DNA of 64,000 nucleotides from assembly GCF_910592395.1 (NCBI RefSeq), contig NC_088318.1:11470349-11534348 (forward strand), read 5' to 3'. The translations under genes were made by a program, and so were the position numbers. Below the pieces are notes generated by a model. The model was not told where the DNA came from. It ran no database searches and saw only the letters and a list, made by a program, of their open reading frames with translations. Source of the stretch: Lineus longissimus. Taxonomy: Eukaryota > Nemertea > Pilidiophora > Heteronemertea > Lineidae. Below, in pieces: positions 62,595 to 64,000 of the stretch (the stretch's first letter is position 1; each line of letters begins with the position of its first letter).

Positions 62595-62600
62595 TATATA
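62595..62600 (+). promoter_or_regulatory. Possible TATA box of the DUF1295-like gene
   Basis: TATATA lies about 130 bp upstream of the ATG at 62728 in the correct orientation. Only position and composition support it. Confidence 0.25.
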
Positions 62601-62727
62601 GGTCGAGTTTGCTTTTAAAACATCAGTAGCGTACACAGTCCTTCACCGAGTTTCTCATATCTTCTACAGATTTCCTACACGTTGCTGACATCTTATCTGA
62701 CCCTGACCACCAACATGTAGCCACAAG

Positions 62728-63793
62728 ATGTACATCTTCGACGAGAACAACTTAGCCCTGTGTGCCATCGTGACAGTGAGCATGCAGTTGGTTTTCTTCT
62801 TCCTTGCCTGTACCTTCCAGTTCACCAAGCTCACCGACATCGCGGGAGGAGTCAACTTCGCCATCATTGCTATTTTGACGTTTCTTCTGGCACAGGTAAA
62901 AGAGTTTTTGAAGAAAGCTTCGAAGGTAGATTTGAAAGGAATACTCAACGCTACTGATCACTGGCTCTTTTTCTGACATAAGGGGCAGGAGAACCGGAAG
63001 AGCATGTCGACTGCAGTTAACGTCAAGCTCAAGTGAACGCCAAGGTGGTGGTGAACGCCAAGGTGGTGGTGAACGCCAACGTGGTGGTGAACGCTAAGCT
63101 GGTGTCTTGATTTGTCTGAACAACCAAGCCCCGCTGTTTGTAACATCAAATATGAGCGCACGATCTGTACTGAACCACAGTGTAAAACATGTAGTTTGCA
63201 TCAGATCTTTGGTCTCGCCTTTATCTCATGCTTACTAAGTCCGATCTGTTTTGCAGACGTACACGACCCGGCAAGTGATGGTCACCGCGTTTGTTTGGGG
63301 CTGGGGACTACGTCTTTCTTGTTACCTCCTGTACCGAATATGCAAAATAGGCGAGGACACCCGCTTTGAGGAGAAGGGGAGTCGATGGTCGAAATATGCA
63401 GGATTCTGGACCTTTCAGGTTGGTTGATTAGAACTCACTGCCTCCGGTTGAATATTTGGGTGCTTTTTTGCACGAGTAGGCTACGATGCGGCTTTATTGC
63501 GGTCAGTCAAGATATCTCGTATCTTGTATGCATGTTATCGTTAGCTTGCTGATCTCTTGAACTCTCTGGCGCCTCTTTTTTTCAGGCGATTTGGGTGTTT
63601 TCCGTGAGTCTACCAGTAATCTTCACAAATGCGCAGCGGAGTGCATTCAAACTCGACCCAAGGGAGTTCACCGACCTGGATATCGCCGGAGCAGTGATCT
63701 ACACCGTGGGTCTCGTGTGTGAAGCTTCCGCTGATATGCAGAAGTTCAACTTCAGAGACAATCCGGCCAACAATGGCAGGTGGTGTGATTTTG
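62728..63793 (+). CDS. DUF1295 / steroid 5-alpha-reductase-like membrane protein, first three exons (3' part outside window)
   Basis: Exons 62728-62895, 63257-63418 and 63586-63793, all with GT-AG borders and in frame, give 179 residues; a phase-1 donor (TTTG/GTAAGC) follows. The N-terminus MYIFDENNLALCAIV begins a hydrophobic helix, with further membrane segments at GGVNFAIIAILTFLLAQ, in AIWVFSVSLPVIF and in IAGAVIYTVGLV. Family marks include TRQVMVTAFVWGWGLRLS, RICKIGEDTRFEE, FWTFQAIWVF and EASADMQKFNFRDNP. The next exon should carry the family's SRHPNYFGE-type segment. Such proteins are multi-pass membrane oxidoreductase-like proteins, mostly of unknown substrate. An upstream start exon cannot be excluded, but the ATG is well placed. 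Confidence 0.82.
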
Positions 63794-64000
63794 GTAAGCG
63801 AATTTTCTTTCAGATTCTACTAGTAGAAACAGTCTCGTGCCACGCCTGTGTATGGTTGATCACAGCACATGATTGCCGACGCTACGTTTTGGCTGGGCAA
63901 GTCTGAATATATAGAACAGTCACGTCCTTCATAGCAGTTGATATGACTGCAGCTGCACTGACTAGGTCCTTTCGCGCAGGGCTGCAGTGCTCATAAGACG

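Overview
The window reads as a stretch of a metazoan nuclear genome, probably a marine invertebrate. Five genes are present and four of them are split by short GT-AG introns. One gene is an unmistakable nibrin (NBN). Short words such as TACATGTAG and TAGGCCTA are common, as in many marine invertebrates, and transposon debris is abundant. I cannot name the phylum.

Layout. (1) 1-24617, minus strand: a secreted protein with a signal peptide and four pacifastin-like cysteine domains on small phase-1 exons. It continues into one uninterrupted exon of at least 21178 nt encoding about 333 copies of an acidic 21-residue repeat (heptads TEATAEE, TESPSEE, TEAPSAE), which runs off the left edge. The eye-catching plus-strand frame (SVSADGA...) is its antisense shadow. 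(2) 25957-27833: a foldback DNA transposon with a perfect 9-bp target duplication. (3) 29037-36072, minus strand: a complete 15-exon gene for an 819-residue tandem EF-hand protein, built by repetition of a three-exon cassette. (4) 37371-51562: a mobile-element island. It holds a five-copy 1.2-kb satellite carrying a non-LTR reverse transcriptase tail and a nested palindrome, a 107-bp minisatellite, a PHD/OTU-like/FLYWCH gene truncated at that minisatellite, TTAA-flanked inverted-repeat elements and an SGNH-hydrolase exon. It is bracketed by two inverted copies of a TTTCGCTACAT repeat. (5) 51701-57859, plus: complete NBN (14 coding exons, 956 residues), with FHA, BRCT region, MRE11- and ATM-binding tail and an unusual internal repeat. 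(6) 62728 to the right edge, plus: the first three exons of a membrane protein of the DUF1295 / steroid 5-alpha-reductase-like family.

The genes do not form an operon or an obvious pathway. What links the window is internal repetition: the secreted protein, the EF-hand protein, the NBN linker and the FLYWCH protein all contain expanded in-frame repeats, next to noncoding arrays on the same scale. The strongest candidate for something undescribed is the pacifastin-headed giant acidic repeat protein.
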